This document shows, piece after piece, positions 21,836 to 34,515 of a stretch of DNA of 64,000 nt. Numbering within the stretch: position 1 is the first letter of the stretch; every line of letters starts with the position of its first letter. A program made the position numbers and the translations under genes. The notes beneath the pieces were generated by a model, which saw nothing but the letters and a program-made list of their open reading frames with translations, ran no database searches and was not told the DNA's origin. Source of the stretch: Branchiostoma floridae (Eukaryota; Chordata; Leptocardii; Amphioxiformes; Branchiostomatidae). Location of the stretch: contig NC_049986.1 of NCBI RefSeq assembly GCF_000003815.2, forward strand, positions 9,789,244 to 9,853,243. The letters are read 5' to 3'.

Positions 21836-23447
21836 CATACTATAAACACTTGCTCGACAAACATTTACTTTGACATGATTCCAAATGGTCCTCCATGATA
21901 CTGCACACCATACCCTTAAGGCATTCCTCTTCTCTCAGATACACCGTTACATAATTGATGACCGTAGCCGGTTAAAACACGGGCGTACAGACGTTAAGAG
22001 TGGGCAAGTGTCACAGGGCTGACACGTCTATTCATATCATTTACAGCAAGAAATTTTTCAAGTGTCTTTTTGCGAACGTCGAACCCAGATAGCAGTAGAT
22101 GAATGGGGCTTTCATGTAGATGTGAACAGGACCACGTACATCTACATAAAAAAAGTACACTGTAGTGAAAAAAAACCTCTTATATGTTAATGACCTTCCA
22201 ACGTTTCTCCTGACCACTCCCCAACCAAATTCGGCACTATGTGGGAAGAGACCTATGCAGGAGTACAATTCTTTCTGTTCAATTTTGTTTCATTGATTGC
22301 ATTTGAGCTGAAAACGACTTTGCAAAGGTTAAAGTGTATGGTCAGCTGGTGTAGACTGATTTCAAAGTCTTGTAGGCAACCTTACAGACAAACTCCCAAA
22401 CAGATTACTTTGCGCATGACTTTCTCAGAACTACATGTATGCTCTGGTAAAGGTTGGGTGGTCATATGGTTGGTTATACATTGTACGTGAAAGGTATGGA
22501 ATGTTGATGTCCTGTGCAGGATTGGACGTACTAGTCCACTAGTCCGATTGTCCCGGGCAAGTGCATGTCCTACCCCACTTGTCTGATCGTAGTCCGATCA
22601 TGCAAGTAAGACTTTTCCCTGAGTGAGACTTTGATATATTTTTTGCTTATTACAGTCATGGCATAAAGGCTCAGAGATTGGTCAACACAAAGTTAGTTTG
22701 GGCAAGTAAATTTTCTATGTACTTGCCTGATACTAAAATGATAGGACAAGTGAATTCTAGAAAACTTGTTACACCATGCTGTGTCTCTACCTATACAGAT
22801 TTAGCCACTATAAGCACATATATATTTCCGTCCTTTTTCAAGTGCTAAATTTTTATCTTTCCATAAAGATTTGCACATCTTAATTCAAAGCATTGAGTTG
22901 TCAAATGTGTCCTCTTTGAGATGGAATGGTGCCCGCAATTGTTCTAGTTTATTCATGTACAAACCCCTAATGTGAACCACATGCAAATCCCACGTGAAGC
23001 ATAAATGTCATACCGACATTACCGTTATATAAAAGCTGGGTATTATCTGCCCCCACTATTGACCCAGGATTGACCCCTACATGGAACAACACTTAATTTG
23101 CCCCGCTCACAAAGGTCGTGTCAGATCTGACCCTGCCCTACATTGCTCTCTTCCCTGTGGGGACATTGAAGTTCGTCGTAATTTCACCAACCAATATGAG
23201 ACAAAAGTATAGGTGAGGACATCTTTTCACCCTTGAAAAATGGCAACAACATGGACGGTGTAATATAATGCTATATAATGATTTTTGCAGTATTGTAGAC
23301 TGGCAATAGGCAACACAGATTATCTACTAGTAGCAACTACTAGTTAACTCAATGCTGCAGTCATGTGTCACCTCCCAGACTTTGCCGTTATACCAGATCC
23401 ATTCTGTGAACAAGGCTAAAAATTTGGCTAATTCCAAACTATTTCGG

Positions 23448-23776
23448 CAGTGCTTGAAATACCCACTTGTACACTTAAAATGCAACCACATTTTGCTTGG
23501 CAAACAGTGATTTTAAATCCTGATAGCTCAGTGCACAACCTGAAATTTTGCAGTTGGAATACTGCTTTCCCCCATACTTTTGTACTTATTTCTTGATAAG
23601 ATGAAAAATAATATCACATGTAAATTGCAGGAAAGATAATGGATGAGTAGCTGATTTGAAAAAAAGTGATAACTTGGAAGTACTAGTGGGCAACCTGAAA
23701 TGTTGATGGCGCAACCTAGATTTGACTCCAGGCAGCAGCCTGGGCAACCTGGCTAAAAAAAGTATTTCGAGCACTG
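23448..23776. mobile_element. MITE with CAGTGCTTGAAATAC ends
   Basis: 329 bp. Ends CAGTGCTTGAAATAC and GTATTTCGAGCACTG form a 15-bp inverted repeat with one mismatch. CAACCTGAAAT recurs inside. The ends are hAT-like, but no clear 8-bp duplication is seen. Confidence 0.7.
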
Positions 23777-24081
23777 TACATGTACTCTTTCGCACACAAC
23801 CCAGGTACTGCCTCATAGAAGTCAACTTGCCAGTAGGCAGAAATGGGAAACAGATAAAAAGAAGCCTCCCAGCAGGACAGTTAAGTGAGAGGGACGCCCG
23901 GCCGGGAGATGGTATCAGCTCGCCTGGTCCGATCACTCATGCAGTATTCATGCTGACATGCTGGGCTATTAATTTCGGTCAGGGGAGTTGTAAAGCGTAA
24001 CATCTACGTGTTGCTGACAGGGGCCCGCGTGATTCACCAGGACAGGTCCAAAATTAATGTACAACAACTAAGACTGCTTAC

Positions 24082-24488
24082 TAGAGCTGTGTACCTGAAT
24101 AAATTTTAGGTCAGGTACACGGGTTTAGGTACAGGTCTGGACCTGAATTTGTTTCTAAACAAGTTTGATCAATCATCTGTAAGTTATAGATACATGTATA
24201 GCAAACTGACTTTTATAGTAATAAATTGCCATCTTTGAATAAAGAATTACATATTTGAGCCTTACAACAAAATTTCCTTAATTTTCAACTGCAAAGATTA
24301 TCACAATTGTCATAGCTGATTCTGGAGTTACCTATCTGTAGTCTAAGTAAAAAGTGGTGTCCAGACTGGCCACTAGTGCTAAAGTAAATAGTTAAGTTTA
24401 GGTACAGGTACACCTGATGTTTAGGTCTGGACCTGTACCTGAACAATTTTACAGGTACAGGTACAGATATCCAGTTACACAGCTGTGT
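24082..24488. mobile_element. MITE rich in GGTACAGG and GGACCTG motifs
   Basis: The ends AGAGCTGTGTACCTGAA and CCAGTTACACAGCT form an imperfect inverted repeat. Subterminal TACAGGTCTGGACCTGAA and TTAGGTCTGGACCTGTAC resemble the TAGGGCTGGGTAC family. I find no clear target duplication. Confidence 0.5.
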
Positions 24489-24714
24489 ATATTTCTTACC
24501 AATATGCACCAATACACGAGGGGTGATCAATTCAGTTCTCCGCCTCACCCAAAAATAATGTGCACAATTAAAATTTTGTGATATAATAAAGTGATGTCTT
24601 TTATCAATTTCAAGCAAGTATATAGTTAATATTGTGATCACATCTTTCCAATTGACCTTAAAGTTATAAACTAGTAGATTCAATTTTTTTTAACAGGGAA
24701 AAGGAGGTGCCACA

Positions 24715-24900
24715 CCCTTCCTCATACTGGGGAGCACTGATCCTCTGACAAGCATAAAATTTTGGGGAGCTACTAGGTCACATGTGGCCACAGTCTTCAA
24801 CTGTGACCTGTTTCAGAGTAATCTACCCCACTTAGAACCCTACAATATTTGAATACCCTGACTTGAAGTTCTCTTAAAACACCATATCGTAATGGGGCAC
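24715..24900 (+). mobile_element. Internal fragment of the CAGGCTTTTAGC MITE
   Basis: Carries ACTGGGGAGCACTGATCC, TCTGACAAGCATAAAATT, GTCACATGTGGCCACAGTC and CTGTGACCTGTTTCAGAG in family order. Both termini are missing. Confidence 0.5.
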
Positions 24901-25282
24901 ACCCCCCCCCCCCCTTCACCTCAGTCTGTATTCTTCCTTGTGCCACCAAGCAATTTTTGTCTCATACAAACCCTAAGGCCTGCCACTGCATACATACTGA
25001 TTGACTAACTTCCCACTCGATGCCTTCAGTATGATGTTCATTATTCTATATTGGATGCCTGCTTTTTTATATTAACTAAAAAATGTTTTACCTCCTACAG
25101 CTTGAAAAATTGAAGATGAATACTGTGTCGTCATTAAAATATAGCTTGGCCATTCCTTTCTGCAATTTTCTTCATAATGACTACCATTTAATTGGCATCT
25201 AGTTCAAACTCTATTCCTTTGACAATTACCCGTGGTGTTTCAATTGCGCTATTATTGTGTATTGTTTAATAACAAAAGACAT

Positions 25283-25320
25283 TGTTTTATTGCAAGTCCT
25301 CTTTTATGTGCAATAAAACA
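25283..25320. repeat. Perfect 12-bp stem-loop
   Basis: TGTTTTATTGCA and TGCAATAAAACA around a 14-base loop. Confidence 0.7.
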
Positions 25321-27059
25321 TACGATATGTTAAACTAAATTGCCATAGTCTGCTATAGTTACATTTTATGGGAATGAAGACAAACTACATGTACATAAAA
25401 GTATATTATTTTGTTACACGACTACCTAAAAATGCCAGGATTGGAAGGTTCAATATGTGTAATTTTTTTGCACCGTTTATTCACGTGTCTGTTACATGTA
25501 TATACAATAAAAGGATATCAATTAAGCTTATAACTCAACAAACTGTGAAAAAATAATCCTATATTTGGTGAAAGGGATGGATCAGGAAAGCAAAAGTCGA
25601 GTTCAATAATGGGCCTCCCCACGGCTTTCTACAGTATGGCAGTTGAATTTCAAGTTTTGATAGACTGTGTTCTGGGCATACTGTGGTCGCAGAAGATATA
25701 TATAGCTACTTTTTGTATTTGGGCAGAGAGGAAGTGGCATGGTGCACAGAAGGTTTGGCCTCCCTTACTATTTCTTCCTCATTTCAAAAGGTTAACATCC
25801 TTCTGTGAAGGTATTTGACTATGGAACTCAAGCTGTCGATATTTTCAAGGATTTAACTGGAGTTTTCCACACCCCTGGGTGTTGTTAAATGCAATTGAGT
25901 ATTGTACTTGATGTAAGCACCTGGGTCAATTGCCTGAGGATTTAAAACGTAGCTTGAAGGTTGTCTAATTTTATTGGCTTCAACACACCCTTGTTGGTGC
26001 CAACTTCAAAGCTTTATTGGAAATACGTAATGCAGACAATGACTTCGGTAGAGTATACTGACTGGATTGCTATGAGCATACAATTAACATTTACATACAT
26101 TACATTGTGCATTTGTGTGTGTTAATTGTATTAATGTTATATGGAGCCAGCATCACACAATATGTGATTGCATACATATGTGAATCCAAAAGTTTTTTTT
26201 TTTTTTTTGCAAGCACAAACCAGTTTGCTTTACTCACTCGTTTCAACTTCAAGCAATTGTGTAACAAAATTCTTTTACACTTTGGACTTAAAGTTTCTAG
26301 CCTGATCAAATTTTGCTTATAGCAGCCCACCCACAATCCACAGGGATGGGCCAGTTACACTACTAAGTAACAGTCCTGGACAGCAGAGTTTGTGTTATAC
26401 AGACAAGAAAGTTTCCATCTATGATAATCTAAATAGTTTCACTCTCACTGTGACATTTTGAAAGGACTCAGACATTGAGTATGAGCCTGCAACTAATCTA
26501 TAAGCATCATCTCTTGTTGTTTAAGCTCCATTGATTAATTCCTATATGTACTACACTGTTTCGCTCTGTCACATCTGTTACAGAAACGGTTAATCTGATT
26601 AAAGTGGAGCTGTATCATTTCACCCGATAAGGTGACATCGCAAGGCCATGTTGATTTGATTATACGGAAGACATCCTCTGGGAACCCCCAAAATTGATGC
26701 GAGTGAAGAAATAAATGAAAGGATTTCAAAACGTTGCTTTTATTGTGAAATCTAAGCAAGGTTGAACAAGTGAATAAACACACAGAGTATGGTACACCGG
26801 ACAATGCTGGATGGATAAACAGGGACTAAAGCACTATCATGAATTCAAAACTACTTTAAACTCTTCATTTTCTCCTTGGTACCACAAAATCGAATCTCTG
26901 CAAAGTTAACTACTTTTCCAGTGACTCAGCTGTTGCTGGAATATAGTTTGACTCTGTTAGTGACATCGCGCTGATGACACTACTCCAGCACTGCCCTCTG
27001 GCATTTCTCTACGCTTCCTCTCCTGAAAGGCACCTTAGGTATCCATCCATCCATGTAAT

Positions 27060-27490
27060 TAGCATTTAATCAGCCCATAATTCTCCCACTGACCCAGAAA
27101 CACATCCTCACCCCGCCGGGGGAGGCATTCGGGATCCCCACACCGGTCAGATACATCTCCCGGGAGACCGGCGCTCCTGTAAAACTGTCAAAGACAATAC
27201 GACTTGACGGCGATCGATCCGCGCTGCTTGCTATTCAGAGTGGAGCTTCAGAAATACATTTTGGTGAAGATAGCATCAGCTTCTGGATCCAAAGGCTGGA
27301 CATGTTTCGGCTTTGGGACTTCAGAGCGTCGCAACGCAAGTAAAAATGACCGGAGAACATCAAAGGGCGGAGAAAGCACCGTTAGTTCTGCCTGTTACAT
27401 ATTCACTGACCAGGGACATCGTTTGCTGACCGAGTCGTCTTTTAGGTCAGCGGAAATGCGATGGGTCAGAAGTCGGCCCATACAAAATGT
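27060..27490. promoter_or_regulatory. Candidate regulatory patch, CpG-dense
   Basis: Has CCCCGCCGGGGGAGGC, GGCGATCGATCCGCGC and further CpGs; the 97-codon plus-strand frame here has no family resemblance I can name. Confidence 0.22.
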
Positions 27491-29590
27491 TTGCTGATGG
27501 ACAAGAAATGGCGGTGATGTGTTGAAATGGAAAAATTGCTTTTTGCTGCCATTAGGCAAGGGTTATCAAAATACATCACAAAGTTTTTTATGTCTATCCA
27601 AGTTTTCAAGCAGCAAAGGCTGAGACCGACATTGTACATAGTTACACAAAACTTACACTGTTACAGTACATGTATGTGTTTTGATGTGACAGACTGAAAA
27701 TTCTAAAGGAATGTCATGAGCAGGGCTTTTTCTGCATACCCGTACCAGATTATGTTTTCTTTCCATCAAAAAAGCATTTGAAAAATGCTAAGTGGCGCAA
27801 TGAACTTAGAATTTCCTATTGGATCTTTTTGTAGAGGCTACTACGAAGAGAACAAAGCAATTTTAAGCCACTGCACTACTAGTACTGACTGTATGTCACC
27901 CTGCATGGACCAGTGTAGGTCAGATGCAAGTAAACATTATATGGAAATACCTGGCAGTGCATTCTAAGCTTCTATTTAACCTTCAAGAAAATATATATTG
28001 CTCCATTTTAACTAAAATAGAATTATCACAAATTCCACATCCTGTAACTGTAAGGCAGAACCCTATCTCTCCCACTTAGTGGCAGTGCTCCCCCTTGCAA
28101 TTTTTTTTACAAAAAAACAACTCTTTTAGACTCTGTAAAAGTGTAAACGTGGGAAAACTAGAATGGATTTTGCTTCTATATCTACTCTGATTCACAGAAA
28201 ATGGTTTCCCTGAACCATTGCCAAAAGGACTGTAACAGTAGATTCCCAATTACATCTAATACCATTCAAAGAAAGACCATAAGGATTATTCTGTCAAAAA
28301 GTACATGCATTGTTTCATGATTTTCATGAATAGCAGCACTTTATATTAGCCTAGGAAAATACACAGTGACATTTTGGAAGATCACCAAGCGTTCCCTTCT
28401 ATAAATAAGTAAAGGCTTCTCTTGAATTCTGCAACATTTGAACTTTAAATGGTATATACAGAGAAGACAAAAGACGAATATACAACATTTAAGCAGGGAA
28501 AATAGGATTTGGTCATTTCGGTGATGAATTACGGAGGCTTGAGCCAATTTCCTGTCGCAGCATAATGTGGAACATTACTGTACAGAACATAAGCCCATAT
28601 TTGGACACAGTGCAGTGTTTGCCTTCCAGCAATTCAAGGAAATGTGTTGGGATGGATTGGACATTGGTTCATATCTGCACTGTCTCAAAATATGTATTCA
28701 CGGGAGTTATGGTGATCAAACAGGCTGCTGAATTTATCAAATATCAGTGTGGCAAAGTCAGAGATTATTGTTCACAATAACTAGACACCTTTTGACTCTT
28801 GACCGGAACAGTACTACCTGTGATATGTTATCAGGCATATACAGGAGTTATATATATTGTCCTAGCTTACAGTGGTTATGATGGAATTCATCATACACAT
28901 GTAGTTTCTGTTGGATGCTTAGTCAACATTGCATCAGAAATTTGCCAGATGCATAGGACCGTGCGAGGGTGATACAGAATACACTGTCATATTTTATTTT
29001 TACTGTACATGTATGTATGTCATATTCATAAAAAAGTAAATATTTGATTAAAAATGTGCAAGATAAAAAAAATTTGGTATCCTCCAACAAAAATTGTAAT
29101 GACAATCAGTTTCAACATCTGAAACCAGCAGTGCACTCAGTAGTATATAATTGTGTGTTTGAATTATTCTAGGGAAGCCCAATTGTGATAACTGTGGAAG
29201 CCCATGAGATAACCAGGTTATCACTCTGTCCAGAGCATCCGCATCAATCGTTATTCTGGTGTAGGTGTGAAATAAATCATCCTTATGTATGCAAATATGA
29301 CCTTATAGTTATACATTCTGTCAAAGTGCTGTTCAGATCACAGTTGCATTTCTGAAGCGTTTCAACTCTGACTGTAACCAACACAAAGTTTATTCTTGCT
29401 ATTTGTAAGTTGTTGTTTTTGCTACTCAAATTCACAGTCAACAATCCAATTTTGAAGCATTATGTGTATGGGATTAATCTCGCGTATCATGTAAAAAGTT
29501 AATATGCTACACATACAAAATGTATAAATCATTAAAGCTACCTGTTGACATATATTGTCCTCAACATAATTCTTGTGTCATTGAAAAAAT

Positions 29591-29673
29591 AGCTATAGTG
29601 CATCAAGGTCAAAGAGGTTTCATTTCAACTACTTCCTTTCAAGCAATTCCTTCAATTTGACCTTGATATAGCT
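29591..29673. repeat. Inverted repeat around CAAGGTCAAA
   Basis: AGCTATAGTGCATCAAGGTC (left) and GACCTTGATATAGCT (right) pair over about 18 bp with a five-base bulge; the loop is about 41 bases. Confidence 0.55.
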
Positions 29674-30361
29674 TTGCATTACTAAAAATTGTAATGTATA
29701 TAATATTGTATTTATAATTATTGGATTGCACCATTTGCTGTATGTGTTGTACAATGTATCAATTATGAACTACATTGTTTTGAGTTCTTGGCTATATTTT
29801 TTTTGCTTTTTTGTTGTAATATTCAACTTCAAGGACGAATACAGCACATCCCTGACATTGATACAGCACAGGATAGGGGATGATAGTACTGTAAATATTG
29901 AAATATTTGCTGTAGTAATTTAACGTTTAAAGTTTTCAGTGACTTCTCCACTTTAAATTTCTGTCAGTATAATGCACTTTGTTTCCAACTTTGAATAACA
30001 GTGGGCATCTCCTCACATGCCATACCCCAAAATTATGTCCACTTAAACTTAACTAAATTTATGGTATCCCATTGACAAAGTTCTGCCCTAATCCGGTAAT
30101 GATCCTTTAACTCGCTATCTGTTTGATGTATTATTCAACAGTGGCAGTCCGAGCCCACTGCGTAATCAGACTGAGCCCGACAACCTCCTATGTCTGTCTC
30201 AATCTCGTCTGCCAACCCTTTTGGCGGTCGGGAAAAAAATCGAACAGATTAAACCCGCCTGTCAATCAGGATTAACACAGACCGTTAAAAGTTCAATGTA
30301 GATAGTAGTAAATAGGGGCATTGCAGACTCCTAACTCCTAATATTTCTGGGGACATTTAAG

Positions 30362-30737
30362 GTGTGTGTGTGTGTGTGTGGCTGTGTGTGTGTGTGTGAC
30401 TGTGTGTGTGTGTGACTGTGTGTGTGTGTGTGTGTGACTGTGTGTGTGTGTAGCTGTGTGTGTGTGTGAGTGCGTGTGGCTGTGTGTGTGTGTGAGTGTG
30501 TGAGTGTGTGTGTGGCTGTGTGTGTGTGTGGATGTGTGTGTGAGTGTGTGTGTGTGTAAGTGTGTGTGTGTGACTGTGTGTGTGTGTGTGTGAGTGTGTG
30601 TGTGTGAGTGTGTGTGTGTGTGTGAGTGTGAGTGTGTGTGTGAGTGTGTGTGTGACTGTGAGTGTGTGTGAGTGTGTGTGTGTGTGTGACTGTGTGTGTG
30701 TGTGTGTGTGTGTGTGAGTGTGTGTGTGTGTGTGTGA

Positions 30738-30777
<40 letters not shown>

Positions 30778-30796
30778 CTGTGTGTGTGTGTGTGAC

Positions 30797-30830
<34 letters not shown>

Positions 30831-30838
30831 CGTGCGTT
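30362..30838. repeat. TG/CA microsatellite
   Basis: About 477 bp of (TG)n interrupted by GAGTG, GACTG and GGCTG variants, ending in a GCGCGCGTGCGTGCG patch. The His-Thr repeat frames read from it are artefacts. Confidence 0.98.
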
Positions 30839-31245
30839 TGTGAAGGACATAACTTGACAAGGCAAGGATGGATCTTTATGATATTTGGTATGTTGGTATA
30901 GGTGTTGGCAAGATGAAGAGACTTTGAGATTTTGCAGCCCCTAGGGACTTTCCATGGCACTACAGCTAAACTTCTGGTTTTAATCTCATTTGAAATCAAT
31001 TTAGTACAATCTAACACCACTGCAATTGTGCTTGCTTATTCTTTGTATTTCAGATATTTGCAGTCAGCATATCTTTAGAACCTATGGTTGGATACTGATG
31101 ATATTTCTATGCGTGTAGATGTTGGGAAGGCAAAGGCCAAGTTCAAGTTTGGGCCCCATGGTGTGTGACCTTGGTACTGTAAAAGATTACTTACAATGTT
31201 TGGTGATACATGTAGCTTATCCTAAAGTGTACTGAAATGTCTTAC

Positions 31246-31331
31246 CGTCCAAACTCCAAGTACGACAGATGTCCATGGTAGAAGACTGGTTTCTTTGCAT
31301 TCCAGTTGGTCACATTTGTGACAAACCGCTC
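31246..31331 (-). CDS. HS2ST1: HS2ST exon with the catalytic histidine pair
   Basis: 86-nt exon, too short to show as an open frame, found by its coding pattern. The acceptor is CTTAG|GAGCGG and the donor CG|GTAAGAC; phase 0 in, phase 2 out. It encodes ERFVTNVTNWNAKKPVFY followed by HGHLSYLEFG and a split arginine codon. In the vertebrate enzyme the FYHGHVSYLDF segment carries the two catalytic histidines (His140 and His142, numbering from memory); both are kept here. The NVT sequon matches the second known N-glycosylation site. Joined to the flanking exons, the sequence runs QDQ-ERFV and EFGR-FGLS without a frame break. Confidence 0.94.
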
Positions 31332-31760
31332 CTAAGGTCAGAAAAAACAGTGATTCATTAATCATATAAACACAATGTCATGCTGAAAGACCCATTCATA
31401 ATTTTTTTCATTGTAAGTCAGTAATGTCAGGTAGAAAAGGGTCCCTAGACATAGTCCCTCTGCAATTCAATAATTAAAATGGATTAAAAGTTAACATTTC
31501 TTCTTTTGGTCAATGTTTGTGTTTGTCTGTCTGTCTGTGTGTCTGTGACCATGTTAACTTATGAGTGGAAGGATGGATTTGGCATATGGTTTGGTCATGA
31601 TGAAAAGTCAAGAGGAGAGTTTTGCTTAAGTAGATAGCTCCGATGATTAGGAAGAAGTGACATATACAAGTTTAGGCCGTCTTGCAGTTTCTAATCAGGA
31701 ACATGACATTGTTTCTTAGGCTTCGCAATCAACTGTTTCATGAGTAATCGTCTCTTAATA

Positions 31761-31966
31761 ACGCTGGTTCCCCTTTATCCGAGCGTAACCTATATTCGTT
31801 GTTTGTAACTGTAAGAAAAGACGTATTTAGGGATATGAAGTCGATAGACAGTGGTTTCAAATCAGAAAATACTGCAAATTGGAAACCACTGTCCGCAGAC
31901 TCCTGAATGTGCTGTTTTTAAAGACAACGGATAAAGGTCACCCCACTGATAAAGGTGAAGAAGCGT
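31761..31966. mobile_element. TA-MITE copy
   Basis: Ends ACGCTGGTTCCCCTTTATCC and GATAAAGGTGAAGAAGCGT with TA on both sides. The centre has GACAGTGGTTTCAAATC paired with TTGGAAACCACTGTCC. It lies about 430 bp upstream, in gene sense, of the exon at 31246-31331. Confidence 0.8.
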
Positions 31967-33589
31967 TACATCAGAAGACACATAACACGTAACGTTACAT
32001 GCATGATATACAGTTTTTCTTGCCAAACTTTTGGTGCAATGAGTAATGTCATGGGATTACTACATCTTGACTCTGACTCTCGGGACCTTTAAAACAAATT
32101 TCATGCCAAGGAATCATGACATGTTCCACAAAATAATCGACCCCTCTCTTAATACTGTATCATCATCTGACAATACCGCCTATGTAAATAAGCAATAATT
32201 TTCGCCCCGACTTGCTTTCATAACCCGCAATCTGTCCTCAAGGTTTAATCACCATAATATTTCCTGGCTGACATATTCGCACTTTCAGCCGGGGGAGCAG
32301 GTGCGTTTTACTGATAGCGTTCCTTCCCTTTCAATACCACCTCCAGCACGCCACGCGCTTCTTTAATCAACCGTAAAACTTAGGATGACTTTGGTTAGGA
32401 GCTTGCCATGTTTTATTCTGGGCGACTAGACCGTGACATTGCCTGGTAGTTATCCTGGACTCCTGGGGCTATTTGGAATGACTTCCAGACCAGATAGTTC
32501 CGTTCTAGCTAGTGAGGTGTATTTTATCTGCCGTTGTGTGGCTAGTTTTAACAGGGGAAGGATACGTAATGGTAGACAATTTCCCTGGCTAAGAGCTCTT
32601 AGAGACAAGCTGATGTGTTAGTTCTTTTTTTCCTGAAGCAAAGTAGCGACCGTTTTACATAGGGCACGGCCCAGCTCTAAATTCTTCCCTATCGTCTTGA
32701 GCTCTTGGTTCAGAGTCAGAATTTAATTGGGATTCTGGAGGATTCTTTAGGCATTTTGATTCTTTAAGCCCCAAAATGCTCTTTCTGGTATGCATTTTTT
32801 AAGGATAAATTGATCAAAGCCTTGTTAACATTGAAGGAAAAATCTGTCTATTCTAAGAAGCGAAATTCCAACAGCTACTGGGATTGAAAGATGAGATCCT
32901 TAGTTTTATACAATTTTTAAGAATTCAATTCTGGAAAGGGACCTATTACCAGTGAGACTGTATTACAAATGCCTTCCTGATTCCACATAAAATAAGAAAT
33001 AGATCTCAATACCTTCAGTCAAAAATGATGTTGATTCTCCTTGCAATGCCAGTGTCTTATTATAAAATCATTTTTGTTAATAAGAATTAACCATAATTCA
33101 AAGACCTGTATCAGTAAAAGAACACAAAAATTCAAACAAATGTATAGCTGAAAATGAATAGAAGACAAATATATTGATGTACATGTATCACTTTTAACAC
33201 TGCACATATGTAATAATCATTATCAACAAAGAATTGCAGCTCCACATTGTAGTAATGGCCATATCATTCACACACGATAGTCATAAAATCCATCTTTTAA
33301 TACTACCACAGTGAAAAAAGGCATTAACCCATAAAAATAGGGCATTTAAGGGTCAAAGAGCAAGCTGACATATTGTACACTGTGCACTTGGCTGAAAATT
33401 ATGATCTATTTTGCCAATTCAATGTGTATTATGTCTGTGAACCCATGCAGCTCAATGCAGTAGTAGCTGCAAGAAATCTTCATTTCTGCCTGGTTATCTA
33501 TCAATAATAAATTTACCGCATTTGTGGAAGGGTTCACATAACAGATGACTTGATATTTTATAGACTGATAGAATCTGTTTCCCTACTTC

Positions 33590-33830
33590 ATATGCCTAGT
33601 ATGCAATGCAGACAAATTCATAGTTCTAATGAATTCAACAAACCTTTGATTGTAATACATACAAATGTATGTGTTCCTACATTTTCACCATTACAAAGAA
33701 GCAAGAAGTGGAGTTTACAAGGAGTTCACCTAAGAGAAGAATATAATTCTTGCGTGCGTATTATGTCTCTGTAAAATATTCTTTTGTTGTGACCGGTATA
33801 CTAAAAGTCTTCATTAATTCATTGAATGAT
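33590..33830 (+). mobile_element. Degenerate LINE 3' remnant
   Basis: Shares ordered blocks with 60-285: a FNKP.IV-like stretch, CCTACATTTTCACCATTAC, AAGAAGCAAGAAG, then TTGTTGTGACC and AGTCTTCATT. The frame is broken, so this is a dead copy of the 3' end of the same LINE family. Confidence 0.45.
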
Positions 33831-33869
33831 CACTTTTTCAAGATATTAACCCAGAACCAGACTGTTAAA

Positions 33870-34112
33870 GATTTGATCTACTCTCTGGGTAGGACTCCTG
33901 TTCTTTTTGATAAGTGTGGTGGGATCTCTAATTTGCTTGAGGCATAACTCTCCTCAAACATCGGACATTCTCATATCCCATCCAAGAGGACATCCCTAAC
34001 CAAAGTCAGGTACTCATTTTCACCTGGTTTCACCTGGTTGGTTTTTCCCAAGGGCACATCAATGGGGCATGATGAGATTTGAACTTAGAACCTTCAGATT
34101 CAGCAACCCATG
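33870..34112 (-). mobile_element. tRNA-derived SINE, reverse
   Basis: On the minus strand the head has GGTTCTAAGTTCAAATCTC (B-box-like), followed by GATGTGCCCTTGGGAAAAAC. The distal part shares GTAGGACTCC and TTTTTGATAAGTGTGGTGGG with 2561-2905. Confidence 0.65.
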
Positions 34113-34115
34113 AGG

Positions 34116-34515
34116 TTTTTCTTGTCGAACCAGTCCAGAAAAAAACAGACCTGAAAAAAGTTAGTAGACTGGATGTTCGAAAATAAACAGATTATTTTGG
34201 CAGGCATTCTTGTGTTTTGGGGGCTTAGAAGTCCAAGAAAATAACAAGAGCGAAGTAGAGGAGAGTCATTTTAAAGTCAAACTTTGTGAGAAGCAGAAGC
34301 AGTTAGTGTTGATCACATGAAGATAGGATTCTAAAACGGACTTCAGCTACTCCATCAAACTGAATCCTTTGTAGCAAAATGGTTCATTGTTTTGAATATT
34401 GCCTTTTCAAGTTTTCACACACGATCAGGTCCAGGTTCAGTTTCAGACCTGGACTTGATCCTCTGGACCTGGACCGAACCTGTACCTGAATTTTCTGTAC
34501 CGATACTCACCCCTA
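34116..34515 (-). mobile_element. Degenerate copy of the TAGGGCTGGGTAC hAT-like MITE
   Basis: Same internal order as 54812-55244 (CCAGTCCAGAAAAAA, AGACCTGAAAAAAG, GATGTTCGAAAA, TTTGGCAGGCATTC, then TACCTGAATTTTCTGTACCG), ending CACCCCTA. The left terminal repeat is lost where the element abuts a SINE. Confidence 0.7.

Larger units (their letters stand above)
13776..31245 (-). other. HS2ST intron of about 17.5 kb
   Basis: Complete intron between the histidine exon and the 3'-loop exon. It contains MITEs at 15493, 15785, 23448 and 24082, a SINE at 16449, the compound repeat block 18769-21860 and the TG microsatellite at 30362. Stretches 13.8-14.8 kb, 17.0-18.7 kb, 21.9-23.4 kb, 24.9-27.0 kb and 27.5-30.3 kb show only AT-rich intron sequence and scattered short hairpins. 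Confidence 0.85.

Noticed and set aside
24285-24683. 132-codon minus-strand frame
   Set aside because: It overlaps the GGTACAGG MITE and reads its repeats.
30331-31020. 229-codon minus-strand frame rich in His-Thr, and its shifted versions
   Set aside because: It is only the TG/CA microsatellite read as protein.
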